Positions 49,771 to 59,221 of a DNA stretch of 64,000 nt are shown piece by piece. The stretch is from Morganella psychrotolerans. GTDB taxonomy: Bacteria > Pseudomonadota > Gammaproteobacteria > Enterobacterales > Enterobacteriaceae. The position numbers and the translations under genes were made by a program. Numbering within the stretch: position 1 is the stretch's first letter; each line of letters begins with the position of its first letter. The notes beneath the pieces were generated by a model that had not been told where the DNA came from, searched no databases, and was given only the letters and a program-made list of their open reading frames with translations. The DNA is taken from NCBI RefSeq assembly GCF_001676155.1, contig NZ_LZEW01000032.1, forward strand, positions 62,001 to 126,000, in the 5' to 3' direction.

Positions 49771-51162
49771 CTATTCCAGCTCATCCAGAACGGATAATGC
49801 ATCTGCCAGTTTTTTCACGCCGAAGACCTGCATGCCCGCAGGCGGGTTTTTCGGGCAGTTGGCGCCCGGCACAATCGCCCGTTTAAACCCGTGTTTGGCG
49901 GCTTCAGCAATACGTTCCTGTCCGCTCGGCACCGGTCGGATTTCCCCTGCCAGCCCGACTTCCCCGAAAATGACCACATCCCGCGGGATAGGACGATTGC
50001 GAAAACTTGACACCAGCGAGAGCAGCAATGCCAGATCCGCACTGGTTTCTGTTACTTTCACCCCACCGACCACATTGACGAAGACATCCTGATCAGACAT
50101 CTGCAACCCGCCGTGGCGGTGTAATACCGCCAGCAGGATAGCCAGCCGGTTTTGCTCCAGACCCACAGCCACGCGGCGCGGGTTTGACATCATCGAGTGA
50201 TCCACCAGCGCCTGAATTTCCACCAGCAGCGGACGTGTTCCTTCCCAGACCACCATCACCGAGCTGCCGGAAGTAATTTCATCGCCCCGGCTCAGGAAAA
50301 TGGCGGAGGGATTACTCACCTCACGCAGCCCCTGTTCAGTCATCGCAAAAACACCCAGCTCATTCACCGCACCAAAGCGGTTTTTGTGGCTGCGCAATGT
50401 GCGAAAACGTGAATCTGACTCACCGTCGAGCATCACCGAGCAGTCAATACAGTGCTCCAGCACTTTAGGTCCCGCCAGTGAACCGTCTTTGGTCACATGA
50501 CCCACCATGATAATCGCCACACCCCGGGTTTTGGCAAAGCGCGTCAGGTAAGCGGCGGTTTCACGCACCTGCGCCACACTGCCGGGTGACGACTGGATAT
50601 CTGCCATGTGCATCACCTGAATGGAGTCGATCACCATCAGCTTAGGCTGTTCCTGGTCTGCAATCAGGCAAATTTGTTCAATCGCTGTTTCTGACAGCAT
50701 ATTGAGATTGTCCATCGGCAGCGCGAGACGATGCGCGCGCATGGCGACCTGCTGTAAGGACTCTTCCCCGGTGATATACAGGGTTTTCATTTGTGAGGCG
50801 AGCTGGCACATGGTCTGTAACAGCAGGGTACTTTTTCCGGCACCGGGGTTCCCGCCGATCAGAATCGCACTGCCGGGCACCACACCACCGCCCAGTACGC
50901 GGTCAAATTCTTTGAAGCCGGTTGAGAAACGCGGCAACTCTTCCAGGCTGATGTCAGACAGCTTCTGAACTTTACTGATCCCGCCCTGCCCCGCATAACC
51001 ACTGAGGCGCTCTGCCCGCGCCGCAGAAGACGACGACGCGGCCGCCAGCCGGATTTCTGTGATAGTATTCCACGCCTGACACGCGGTGCACTGCCCCTGC
51101 CAGCGGGGATAATCTGCCCCGCATTCATTACAGACAAAGGCGCGTTTTGCTGGTTTTGCCAC
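49771..51162 (-). CDS. radA: DNA repair ATPase RadA (Sms)
   Basis: RadA is a RecA-related hexameric helicase that extends strand exchange during recombination. The 463-residue protein has an N-terminal zinc finger (CNECGADYPRWQGQCTAC), Walker A GGNPGAGKST near residue 100, the RadA-specific KNRFG motif in SHKNRFGAVNE and a C-terminal Lon-like domain with GEVGLAGEIRPV. The start is GTG (51160-51162), giving MAKPAKRAFVC like E. coli. It lies between serB and nadR as in E. coli. Confidence 0.97.
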   Translation of the reverse strand: MAKPAKRAFVCNECGADYPRWQGQCTACQAWNTITEIRLAAASSSSAARAERLSGYAGQGGISKVQKLSDISLEELPRFSTGFKEFDRVLGGGVVPGSAILIGGNPGAGKSTLLLQTMCQLASQMKTLYITGEESLQQVAMRAHRLALPMDNLNMLSETAIEQICLIADQEQPKLMVIDSIQVMHMADIQSSPGSVAQVRETAAYLTRFAKTRGVAIIMVGHVTKDGSLAGPKVLEHCIDCSVMLDGESDSRFRTLRSHKNRFGAVNELGVFAMTEQGLREVSNPSAIFLSRGDEITSGSSVMVVWEGTRPLLVEIQALVDHSMMSNPRRVAVGLEQNRLAILLAVLHRHGGLQMSDQDVFVNVVGGVKVTETSADLALLLSLVSSFRNRPIPRDVVIFGEVGLAGEIRPVPSGQERIAEAAKHGFKRAIVPGANCPKNPPAGMQVFGVKKLADALSVLDELE

Positions 51163-51187
51163 TCGTGACCCCGTAATAACTGATTAA

Positions 51188-52165
51188 TTAACGTTCTTCG
51201 TGTTTCAGCCCGCCGCTCAGGGTACACATCACCCCCATTAAATCGGCGTGACGAATAGCCACTTTTGCCCGCGCATAGACTTTCGGTTTGGCGTGAAATG
51301 CAATACCAAGACCTGCTTTTTTAAGCATTTTCAAATCATTAGCACCATCGCCAATCGCCACTGTCTGCTCAACCGGAATATTAAGAAACGCCGCCAGTTT
51401 GAGCAGCGCCTGAGCTTTGTATTTTGCATCTACTACAGGACCTTTCACTTTACCGGTCAGTTTGCCGTCTTTAACCTCCAGCTGATTGGCATACACCGCA
51501 ATCAGGCGCAGAGAGTCTTTCAGGTGATTGGCATAAAAGGTGAATCCGCCGGAGGCAATAGCCACATGCCAGTCCATTGCCTGGAGTTTTCGCACCAGAC
51601 TGGTCAGCCCGGGCATCAGCGGCAGATTATCCAGAACCTGCTGTAAGATGTTGGCATCCGCGCCGGCAAGCAGGCCGACACGCGCTTTCAGGCTTTCGCT
51701 GAAATCCAGCTCACCCAGCATGGCTCTTTCTGTAACACCGGCGACTTCATCACCGACTCCCGCAAGACGGGCGATTTCATCAATACATTCAATCTGAATT
51801 GCCGTGGAGTCCATGTCCATCATCAGTAAGCCCGGTGAGCGCAGTTTCGGGATATTGCCTAATGGTACGACATCCATCTGAAATTCATCCGCCACACGCT
51901 TAATGCGCCCGCTCAGACTGCCCGCTATCCGCACCACCTGATAATCATCAATCCGCCATGATGACACCACCACGATAGCCGCGCCCAGACGATGCTGGAA
52001 ATCGCTAATCCGCGCTTTATCCAGCCCGCGGCCGTATAACAGCCAGCCGCTGTCACCCGCCCGGTAGTCCAGCGGCATCACTTCGTCGCCGCTCAGAGAG
52101 AGCGGGAGACCCGGCCACTTATGGATTTCATTCGGCAAATAACAGTAGGTCAGACTCGTCGACAT
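51188..52165 (-). CDS. serB: Phosphoserine phosphatase
   Basis: SerB performs the last step of serine synthesis. The 325-residue HAD enzyme has an N-terminal regulatory part, the nucleophile motif MDMDSTAIQIECIDEIA near residue 115, the Ser motif AIASGGFTFYANHL and the metal motif AIGDGANDLKML near 263. The ATG at 52165 is chosen; a TTG immediately before it is at a more usual distance from AGGAGT and cannot be excluded. It is divergent from smp, as in E. coli. Confidence 0.97.
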   Translation of the reverse strand: MSTSLTYCYLPNEIHKWPGLPLSLSGDEVMPLDYRAGDSGWLLYGRGLDKARISDFQHRLGAAIVVVSSWRIDDYQVVRIAGSLSGRIKRVADEFQMDVVPLGNIPKLRSPGLLMMDMDSTAIQIECIDEIARLAGVGDEVAGVTERAMLGELDFSESLKARVGLLAGADANILQQVLDNLPLMPGLTSLVRKLQAMDWHVAIASGGFTFYANHLKDSLRLIAVYANQLEVKDGKLTGKVKGPVVDAKYKAQALLKLAAFLNIPVEQTVAIGDGANDLKMLKKAGLGIAFHAKPKVYARAKVAIRHADLMGVMCTLSGGLKHEER

Positions 52166-52290
52166 CAACAGATACTCCTATAATCTCTGATAATATTCAT
52201 GATGGTAGCGGACAAAAATGTGGGTTTCCGGCTATCCTGACAGCATCGCTTCTGGCAATATGATGACGACAACAGAAAAACGGATAAAAA

Positions 52291-52965
52291 ATGGCCAAAA
52301 CGAAGTTAACATTCCGGCTGCATAAGACAGCCATTATTCTGATTTGTCTCGCCCTGATGGTCTGCCTGTTACAGGGCGTTTCCTATTTCAGCCGCGTGCA
52401 TCAGCAATCGTCTATGGAACAGTTTAATGAACTGGCCTATTCGCTGGCACAACAAGTGGCATTTAACCTTTCCGATGCTATAGACGATAACGGGAAAGTC
52501 CTCAATAAGAAACAGATCACGGCAAATTTAGCGCAACTGACGACAAACAGCCGTATTCTGGATGCCACAGTGTATCAGGATGACGGGGTTCAGATAGCCA
52601 CAACCGGCGAAAATATTACGGTACGCGACCGGCTGGCGCTGGACGGACAGAAAGCAGGCAGCTATTTCAATCATCAGATTGTCGCCACCATTCCCGGGAA
52701 AAACGGGCCGAAAGGCTTTTTGCGCCTGACTATCGACACCCACCGCCTGGCGACAGAATCCACGCAGGTGGATAATACCACCAACCTGCTGCGCGTGATG
52801 TTACTGCTGGCGCTGGCGATTGGTTTTGTGCTGGCCAATAACCTGTTGCAACTGACACCAAGCCGCTGGCAGCAGTCACTCTATCTCCTGACCGCCAATC
52901 TGAAAAATGATGAAGAGACACCGGAGAAGAAACCGGAAGATAAGAAAGATAACGGGCAGAAATGA
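52291..52965 (+). CDS. smp: Membrane protein Smp (YtjB)
   Basis: The 224-residue protein has an N-terminal membrane helix (about residues 12-32), a periplasmic domain of about 130 residues and a second helix (LLRVMLLLALAIGFVLANNLLQL) with a charged C-terminal tail rich in Lys and Glu. It matches E. coli YtjB in length, layout and place divergent from serB. The function is unknown. Confidence 0.9.
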   Translation: MAKTKLTFRLHKTAIILICLALMVCLLQGVSYFSRVHQQSSMEQFNELAYSLAQQVAFNLSDAIDDNGKVLNKKQITANLAQLTTNSRILDATVYQDDGVQIATTGENITVRDRLALDGQKAGSYFNHQIVATIPGKNGPKGFLRLTIDTHRLATESTQVDNTTNLLRVMLLLALAIGFVLANNLLQLTPSRWQQSLYLLTANLKNDEETPEKKPEDKKDNGQK

Positions 52966-53026
52966 TTTATCTGACTCCATTCATTTTTTTAATTAGTCCC
53001 TGTCTGTTTATATGACAGGGATAATA

Positions 53027-53049
53027 AAATTAGTACAGGGTACTAATTT
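53027..53049. promoter_or_regulatory. Dyad operator before the toxin-antitoxin genes
   Basis: Perfect 10-bp arms AAATTAGTAC and GTACTAATTT flank AGG. The dyad overlaps the -35 position of a promoter whose -10 is TATACT (53064-53069), as expected for autorepression by the antitoxin or complex. Confidence 0.75.
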
Positions 53050-53109
53050 ACCTGGCGTTAGTTTATACTCTGTCACTACACTCCCCATACTGATATGAGG
53101 AGTGGCGCA

Positions 53110-53434
53110 ATGAATTACCTGGTATTTATCGAAACGACAATATTCAGCAGTATTCGTCAGGAACTAATGACTGATGATGAATTCCGGGAACTGCAAAGCT
53201 ATCTTTTGGAAAGCTACAAACAGGGAAATACGATTAGCCAGACCGGCGGATGTAAAAAAAATTCGCTGGTATCAGAAGGGAACCGGCAAGCGGGGTGGCT
53301 TGAGGATTATTTATTATCCGCGCCCTGCATATGAAAGGCTGTATCTTCTGCTTATCTACCCTAAAAGTATAAAAGATGATTTGGATAGTCATGAAAAGGC
53401 CATACTCAGATCGTTTTCTCAAAAACTGGATTAA
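53110..53434 (+). pseudogene. RelE/HigB-type toxin, frameshifted as read
   Basis: From ATG at 53110 (GAGGAG upstream) the frame reads MNYLVFIETTIFSSIRQEL and ends early; the rest, IRWYQKGTGKRGGLRIIYYP with LYLLLIYPKSIKDDL, is in the next frame. Deleting one A from the A8 run at 53254-53261 restores about 107 residues typical of HigB2/RelE-family mRNA interferases (KRGG-RIIYY and LLLIYxKxxKDDL are hallmarks). The toxin-first order with an HTH antitoxin next fits a HigBA or NadS-type module. Confidence 0.85.
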
Positions 53435-53479
53435 GTTTATATAACTAACTTCCCACACTTCCGGCAGGAGAGATTCATT

Positions 53480-53785
53480 ATGGATAAGAAACTTTTCAAT
53501 GATTTGATCAGTAGCATGGAGGAAATGGTAGCTATTGAAGCAGGCCATATTATTCCTGCACCAGAGAATATACATAAACATCCGGTTCCGGATGTTAAAG
53601 CTATCCGGCAACATGCAGGATTAAAACAATCAGAGTTTGCTGACGCGATCGGTTCAAGTATTGATCTTGTCCGTAGCTGGGAGCAACAGCGCCGTATTCC
53701 GTCAGGGATTGCACTAAAGATGCTGTGTCTTATTGAGAAACAGCCGGCGCTCCTCTGTACGTTAAAAGCAATGACAATCAGCTGA
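53480..53785 (+). CDS. HigA/NadS-type antitoxin with HTH
   Basis: The 101-residue protein has an N-terminal segment likely to wrap the toxin and an Xre-type helix-turn-helix at about residues 40-80 (VKAIRQHAGLKQSEFADAIG, then VRSWEQQRRIPSGIALKML). It follows the toxin by 45 bp with its own CAGGAGAG ribosome site. It should neutralise the toxin and repress the pair through the dyad upstream. Confidence 0.88.
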   Translation: MDKKLFNDLISSMEEMVAIEAGHIIPAPENIHKHPVPDVKAIRQHAGLKQSEFADAIGSSIDLVRSWEQQRRIPSGIALKMLCLIEKQPALLCTLKAMTIS

Positions 53786-53837
53786 CAATAAGTAAAATCA
53801 GCAAAGAGATTACTTATGGTCATTTGCCCGCCCCCCG

Positions 53838-54221
53838 CTACCGCTGCTGTAACATCTGCCAGGTGAGCAGGCCGAGGTAAGTCATCAGCAGGGAGCTTGC
53901 CACATGCAGCACAATCTCTGCCATGCCGTGATGAATGCGCCCGGCCTGGAACGCCTGGACGATTTCCAGCGAGAAGGTGGAGAATGTAGACAGCGCGCCG
54001 CAAAACCCGGTGACAATAAACAGCCGCCATTCGGCGGGCAGAGTCGGGTGTGAGGCGAAAAAGGCCACCGCCAGCCCGATAATGTAACCGGCGATAATGT
54101 TCGCAAGATACGTCCCCAGCGGCATCATCGCCAGAACCGGGTTAAATTTATTACTCAGCACCCAGCGCCCCAGGCCGCCGAGTACCGATCCTGCGGAAAT
54201 ACTGAGGATCACATTCAACAT
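53838..54221 (-). CDS. crcB: Fluoride channel CrcB/FluC
   Basis: FluC channels export fluoride as dual-topology dimers. The 127-residue, four-helix protein has the family motifs GGLGRWVLS, PLGTYLANIIAGYIIGL and GFCGALSTFSTFSLE with the Phe and Ser/Thr track residues. It is the last gene of the yut-kch-FUSC-crcB series, 8 bp after the FUSC gene. No fluoride riboswitch was noticed nearby. Confidence 0.95.
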   Translation of the reverse strand: MLNVILSISAGSVLGGLGRWVLSNKFNPVLAMMPLGTYLANIIAGYIIGLAVAFFASHPTLPAEWRLFIVTGFCGALSTFSTFSLEIVQAFQAGRIHHGMAEIVLHVASSLLMTYLGLLTWQMLQQR

Positions 54222-54229
54222 AAAAAACC

Positions 54230-55309
54230 TTATTTAAGTATCTGCTTTGAAATATCAATCTGTACCAGACCACACACTTCATCAAGCAGCTTGATCACTT
54301 CCACACTCATCCCGACCATCATAGCGTCTGATGTGTTACTTTCCGGCTGTGCATTAATTTTCTGATGCAGCTCATGTGTGGTCGCCCGCAGCGCCTGAAG
54401 GTGTGCAAGTTTATCATTATCTTTCCCCTGCACAAAAATATCCGCGAGGATCTTCATTATTGCACTGTTGCTTTTCTGTAGCTGCACAATGTACGGATTT
54501 TCTGTATTCAGTGCATGGCTGAAATAATTTTTGCTGAATGTATCTGTCAGCAGTTCGAGGATCGCCACCAGCCGCCTGATCCGCCCGTGAATGGCAGAAA
54601 ATGTCGCCGCCGGAACATGGGTTTCCTTTGCTGATGGAGCAATATAAGTGTTACAGGCAAGCAATCCGGACAATGTGTCTTTAAGCTGATTATCCCACTT
54701 ATCCGGGTCTGTTACGGTCAGTTTCATAATGTGCTCATCATAAAGCCGTGCCGTATCATGCAGAATTTTACTGATATTCATGCGCCAGAAAACAAAGCCT
54801 TTCAGCGGCAGGATAGCCGAGAAAAGCAGCGCCAGGACAGAGCCGCCGACCGTCTGTGCCGAGCGGATAAGTGCAGAGTCCATATCTCCGACCGGGGCGG
54901 TGGCAACAATACTGATGGTCATGCCGATAAGCATCCCGACATACATATTTTTACCCAGCGCTATCAACCCGCAGATAAACATCGCGACTGTCGCCAGCGC
55001 CAGCATCAGCGGGAAAGAGTGGGTTTCTGTATACAGCAGCAACATCCCGGCAAGTGATCCGATAATCGTCCCGAGGGTGCGCTGCATCGAGCGGATCAGC
55101 ACATTTCCCCAGTACGGCATCGGCATCAGGATAGAAATGAGCGTCATGATGATGTAATCGAGTTTATCGCTGTGCATTTCCCGGAACACCAGAAACGTCA
55201 GTGTAAAGGCCAGCGCGATACGCATGCCGTGCAGTTGCTTAAACCGGGTATAGAAGAATGACTGAGCCCGGGAAATCCCGTGGCTCAGGTTAATATTTTT
55301 ATGTTTCAC
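54230..55309 (-). CDS. FUSC-family membrane protein
   Basis: The 359-residue protein has an N-terminal block of about six hydrophobic helices (residues about 25-170, with MRIALAFTLTFLVF and RTLGTIIGSLAGMLLL) and a soluble C-terminal half. The repeat of RxxGTxxG-type sequence is typical of the FUSC/aromatic acid exporter group that includes YccS, YhfK and AaeB. One membrane block instead of the two found in full-length exporters suggests a half-size member. Substrate unknown. The start is GTG, 12 bp after the kch-like gene. Confidence 0.8.
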   Translation of the reverse strand: MKHKNINLSHGISRAQSFFYTRFKQLHGMRIALAFTLTFLVFREMHSDKLDYIIMTLISILMPMPYWGNVLIRSMQRTLGTIIGSLAGMLLLYTETHSFPLMLALATVAMFICGLIALGKNMYVGMLIGMTISIVATAPVGDMDSALIRSAQTVGGSVLALLFSAILPLKGFVFWRMNISKILHDTARLYDEHIMKLTVTDPDKWDNQLKDTLSGLLACNTYIAPSAKETHVPAATFSAIHGRIRRLVAILELLTDTFSKNYFSHALNTENPYIVQLQKSNSAIMKILADIFVQGKDNDKLAHLQALRATTHELHQKINAQPESNTSDAMMVGMSVEVIKLLDEVCGLVQIDISKQILK

Positions 55310-55321
55310 CGGCAGGTCTGC

Positions 55322-56488
55322 TTACGGCGTTTTGGCTAATAAAATATCAGCCATCACATTGTTATCAATATTTTCACCGCACAGCATTTTCATCAGCACT
55401 TCACTGCCGAGTTGTGACAGGGAAAATGACATGTCCGCATGCAGCAGGCGCATTTTTCCGCGGTTCTCTTCCTGATTCACAATGGTCACTGTTTTCACCC
55501 CTTCCCCGGCAAGCTGTTTCACTGCCAGCAGAGTGAATGTGTTGTCCGCATCACTGTCACTGACCGCCATAACACAGCGCGCATCTTTCACATTGGCGCT
55601 GCCCAGTGTAGCGGCATCCGCGCCGTCACCGATCACGGCAATCGTGCCGTCCGGGAAATTGGCTTTCTGATCAGCCGTACAGATAACAACCGCTTCCAGG
55701 CCGCGTTTTTTCAGTCCTTTATAAAGATTGACCGCCAGCGGGTTCGCGCCGATGACAACATAGTGCTCTTTCATGTGTAACAACCTCTTTTTGACAATCT
55801 CACGCGTGCCGCGCAGAACAACACCCACAATGTAGACAATGGATGTGGTAAAGATAGTGATCCCGAAAACAACCACCGTCAGGGTAAACATCCGCGCTTC
55901 AGTGCTTATCGGGATAATGTCCCCGAACCCGACCGTTGTCATACAGACCAGGGCAAAATAGAACGCCGAGGAGATATCCGTCACATGCGGCTGGAACTCG
56001 TTACCGAGATACAGTGTGCCGAACACAGAATAGACCACCAGCAGGATAATGCTGCTTATCGCGACAACCCCGGCGCTGGTCAGACTGTGAAGCGGGAATT
56101 TCCGCCACAGGCAGCCGTTGGCAATCAAAAGTGCCAGAGAGAAATAGCCCTGTCCGGAATACTCACGCGCCAGTCCCAGATCCATCAGCGCCATGATCAG
56201 CAGAATAAACAGAGAGAACAGCCACGCGATACGCGCCCCGGTCAGCATCAGCAGTGACAGCAGCACCAGCAGTAACCCCATCATAAAGCGGGGAATATCC
56301 AGCAGCTTCATAAACCCGAGGGATTGCAGCCACGCGGTGAAGCCACCATCCTTCCAGGCGATATCACCGGTGTAGGAAAACAGAACCGGCGACAGGATCA
56401 TTACTCCGTCAGCCAGCAGCAGTAATGATAGGATCACTCTCAGATTCAGTAATCCGCGTACCCCTGCCATCAATTTATTAATCAGCAT
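55322..56488 (-). CDS. kch: Kch-like potassium channel with RCK domain
   Basis: The 388-residue protein has about six membrane helices, the potassium selectivity filter TTVGFGD at residues 184-190, and a C-terminal RCK/TrkA-N domain from about 242 (HYVVIGANPLAVNLYKGL) with nucleotide-binding Gly residues. Size and layout match E. coli Kch (417). The GGGGAGAG site precedes ATG. It lies 12 bp after the urea transporter, so cotranscription with urea uptake is likely. The symbol is by similarity; orthology with E. coli kch is not certain. Confidence 0.85.
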   Translation of the reverse strand: MLINKLMAGVRGLLNLRVILSLLLLADGVMILSPVLFSYTGDIAWKDGGFTAWLQSLGFMKLLDIPRFMMGLLLVLLSLLMLTGARIAWLFSLFILLIMALMDLGLAREYSGQGYFSLALLIANGCLWRKFPLHSLTSAGVVAISSIILLVVYSVFGTLYLGNEFQPHVTDISSAFYFALVCMTTVGFGDIIPISTEARMFTLTVVVFGITIFTTSIVYIVGVVLRGTREIVKKRLLHMKEHYVVIGANPLAVNLYKGLKKRGLEAVVICTADQKANFPDGTIAVIGDGADAATLGSANVKDARCVMAVSDSDADNTFTLLAVKQLAGEGVKTVTIVNQEENRGKMRLLHADMSFSLSQLGSEVLMKMLCGENIDNNVMADILLAKTP

Positions 56489-56500
56489 ATCTCTCCCCTA

Positions 56501-57493
56501 TTACTGACGGTGTTCCGGCATAATATCCTGATTAGGCACAAGAAACAGCCAGGATGCCAGGACAAACGGCATCGTCAGTGTCGGGATCCCGAACGGTGTT
56601 AATACCACGTCCAGCGCTCCCTGCACAAAGACCGTAAAAATCACACCAACGATGGTATAGACCAGCACTTTGAAACTGGGTTTATTAAAGGTCGATCCCA
56701 GTGCGATCGCCGTTAATACGGCACTGAAAGAGTAAAGCCCGGTGTGAACACTGCCGAAATCTGCTTTCAGGAAGGAAGCAACGCCAAAGGCCAGTAACGA
56801 TCCCAGTACAGCAAATACCGCCGCCCACAGAGAGCTTACCGCGAGCCCGATAACAAACAGTACGCCGACAGTAATACTGCTCAGCAGAAATACTTCCGAT
56901 ACGCCACGGAAGATGTCCGGGAGAAGATCAGAGTACGGAATACCATCAACGGGAGCCACATATTGCGCAGGCAGTGCAGGTTCCGGCAGGCTGACGCCTT
57001 TGATGCCGAAGAAACTGTAACTTGCCAGCAGGATAGTCCAGGTCACCAGCACAAAGGGCGCGGTGAGTGCCGCGACTTTCCAGTTTTTCAGGAAATCCGT
57101 CAGGGAGATAGTCGCGATCACCGCGACAATGCTGCCGAGGACGATGGATGCCCACATAAACGGGGTATTTTCCAGAAAAGTCGGCAGTGCCACCCCGACC
57201 AGACAGCCGTTGTAGCCATACAGCCCGGCGCTCAGTGATCCGGTATCCAGTTTGCTGATATATGCCGTCAGCGTCGATACCACTGTCCCCAGCAGACAGC
57301 CCCAGGCGACCGCCGGAAGACCTTCACTGTAAGCGCCGGTAAAAATGGCCGCAAAAAAGAATAATCCGGTCAGCGGGTTATTCTGAAACATCACCTGCGC
57401 GCAACCACGCAACGTGATATCAATAAAATGGATGACAGGATTGGAGCCTGCCAGTTTATTCCAGCCGTTCAGGCTGATTGTTGAATCTGCCAT
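56501..57493 (-). CDS. yut: Urea transporter Yut
   Basis: This UT-family channel admits urea for the cytoplasmic urease. The 330-residue protein has two homologous halves of about five helices; the UT signature is visible as GLYGYNGCLVGVALPTF in the first half and GLYSFSAVLTAIALGSTF in the second. ATG at 57491-57493 follows GGGAG; an earlier in-frame start at 57550 adds 19 residues. It lies 93 bp after ureD in the same direction, as in yersiniae. Confidence 0.93.
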   Translation of the reverse strand: MADSTISLNGWNKLAGSNPVIHFIDITLRGCAQVMFQNNPLTGLFFFAAIFTGAYSEGLPAVAWGCLLGTVVSTLTAYISKLDTGSLSAGLYGYNGCLVGVALPTFLENTPFMWASIVLGSIVAVIATISLTDFLKNWKVAALTAPFVLVTWTILLASYSFFGIKGVSLPEPALPAQYVAPVDGIPYSDLLPDIFRGVSEVFLLSSITVGVLFVIGLAVSSLWAAVFAVLGSLLAFGVASFLKADFGSVHTGLYSFSAVLTAIALGSTFNKPSFKVLVYTIVGVIFTVFVQGALDVVLTPFGIPTLTMPFVLASWLFLVPNQDIMPEHRQ

Positions 57494-57586
57494 CGTTTTG
57501 CTCCCGAAAGTGAACCATACAAAGGGATTGATTATGACCGGCACAATCAATCCCCTGAGTAACCGCCGCTATCATCACATGGCGCA

Positions 57587-58552
57587 TCAGCGCCACAGGA
57601 ACGGCTTTTGCAATGTTATCCCGAGGATCTCTTCCCGGGCTATCTGCCAGAAGTAACGAACCGCTTCTTTGGTTTTCGGGCTGTCCACGCCCAGCACTTT
57701 AAACACCAGTCCGCATTCATTGGGTAATTGTGTTGCCCCGAACGCGACCTCTTCATCTGTGTTATAACGCGCTTCCAGACGCTCAAGGATCCGGGCATGA
57801 TGCTCTTTCGGGGTCAGTAAAATCACATTACCGAACACGTCAAACCCGCCCATCACACCCACGACATTCAGCGGCTCTTTTTTAGGCTCCAGAACATATT
57901 TCTCAACGAATAACTCTTTTCCGGCGGGATCTTGCGCGCGGATCTTTGAGGAGAAAATATCAAACCCGAACTGCTCATCAGGATGGTGATATTTCCGCCC
58001 GGACATCAGGATCTCGGAATAGAGAAGGGTTGCCGTCGGATCAATCGTAATGTGCGTGTCTGTAATAAAACGCGCCGTACGGTGCGGAATAATCGGATCC
58101 GGCAGAAACTCCAGATAGCCGCCCGCTTCCACCACCACATTCTGATATTGGGTGGCGTAGTTCGCTTCCATCATGTGGATTTTGGTCGCAGATTGCGTAG
58201 TGACATGCGCACACGCGCCCTCTTCCACAATCAGATCCAGCGCCTGCCGGTCGCCCTGTAACAGGCAACCGGAGGTTGAAATCATGGTTACGCACGGCAT
58301 TTGCGGCATCAGTTCGTCCCAGTACAGCGCCCGCTGAACCAGAGACGGCACCCGGCGTTCCATTTCCGCCAGTTCGCTGCGGTATTCCCGTTTGGCAAAC
58401 CGCAGTTTCAGATAACCGCTCTTTCCGATCGCACCACTTTGCATTTGCTTCGGCTCATCCTGGTAAGGCGCCATTTCCGGCGCCTTTTCCCCTAAGAGAT
58501 GAGCCCGCAGACGTGTTGGCGTCCCGGTAATCTCAGCCCTCAGTTGTGTCAT
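57587..58552 (-). CDS. ureD: Urease accessory protein UreD
   Basis: UreD (UreH) binds apo-urease with UreF and UreG during nickel insertion. The 321-residue protein has the family landmarks [19 protein letters not shown] and [12 protein letters not shown], followed by [11 protein letters not shown]. The start ATG overlaps the ureG stop (ATGA), so translation is coupled. In Klebsiella ureD comes first in the operon; here it is last, as in Yersinia and Morganella. Confidence 0.95.
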   Translation of the reverse strand: MTQLRAEITGTPTRLRAHLLGEKAPEMAPYQDEPKQMQSGAIGKSGYLKLRFAKREYRSELAEMERRVPSLVQRALYWDELMPQMPCVTMISTSGCLLQGDRQALDLIVEEGACAHVTTQSATKIHMMEANYATQYQNVVVEAGGYLEFLPDPIIPHRTARFITDTHITIDPTATLLYSEILMSGRKYHHPDEQFGFDIFSSKIRAQDPAGKELFVEKYVLEPKKEPLNVVGVMGGFDVFGNVILLTPKEHHARILERLEARYNTDEEVAFGATQLPNECGLVFKVLGVDSPKTKEAVRYFWQIAREEILGITLQKPFLWR

Positions 58553-59188
58553 GCTTTTGCTCCTGCCACCTGATGTGTAAACAGGAATTTATCCATGATC
58601 ATATCCACCAGCTCAACAATGCCCTCACCGGTTTTGCAGTTGGTCAGAATATAAGGACGGTTACCACGCACCACTTTAGTGTCGCTTTCCATCACATCCA
58701 GGCTTGCGCCGACATACGGCGCGAGGTCGATTTTATTGATGACGAGGATATCTGCCTGCACCAGTCCCGGACCATTTTTGCGCGGAATTTTCTCGCCTTC
58801 CGCCACGTCGATAACATAGATGTAGAAATCTGCCAGTGCCGGGCTGAAGGTCAGTGTCAGGTTGTCACCGCCGCTCTCAATCATGATGACGTCACTGTCC
58901 GGGAAGCGCTCTTCCATATCTTCCACAGCGGCAATGTTCATGCTCGGATCTTCGCGCACCGCAGTGTGTGGGCAGGCACCGGTTTCCACACCAAGGATTT
59001 TTTTCTTCGTCGAGGATCCCTTTCAGTGTGCGTTTTACCTGTTTTGCATCTTCCGTGGTCACGATGTCGTTGGTAATGATTAAGGGTTTGATCCCGCGTT
59101 CAATGAGGATCGGGGTGATCACTTCAATAATGGCTGTTTTACCTGATCCTACCGGGCCACCGATTCCGATCCGTGTCATTTTTTTCAT
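58549..59188 (-). pseudogene. ureG: Urease accessory GTPase UreG, frameshifted as read
   Basis: UreG is the SIMIBI-class GTPase that delivers nickel to urease. The frame starts MKKMTRIGIGGPVGSGKTAI with an intact P-loop but leaves the family sequence after ILDEEK. The rest, from [20 protein letters not shown] onward through VDVAEG-like [10 protein letters not shown] and [10 protein letters not shown], is in another frame. Removing one A from the A7 run (plus-strand T 58998-59004) gives a normal 212-residue protein, including the nickel-binding CPH. Loss of UreG would abolish urease activity, so sequence error is likely. It overlaps ureD by 4 bp. Confidence 0.95.
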
Positions 59189-59221
59189 GAATAACTCCCT
59201 AAAAAATAAGTCAGCCGCCTG

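Noticed and set aside
52997-53021. Hairpin TCCCTGTC/GACAGGGA after smp as a terminator
   Set aside because: No T run follows on either strand, so termination cannot be claimed.
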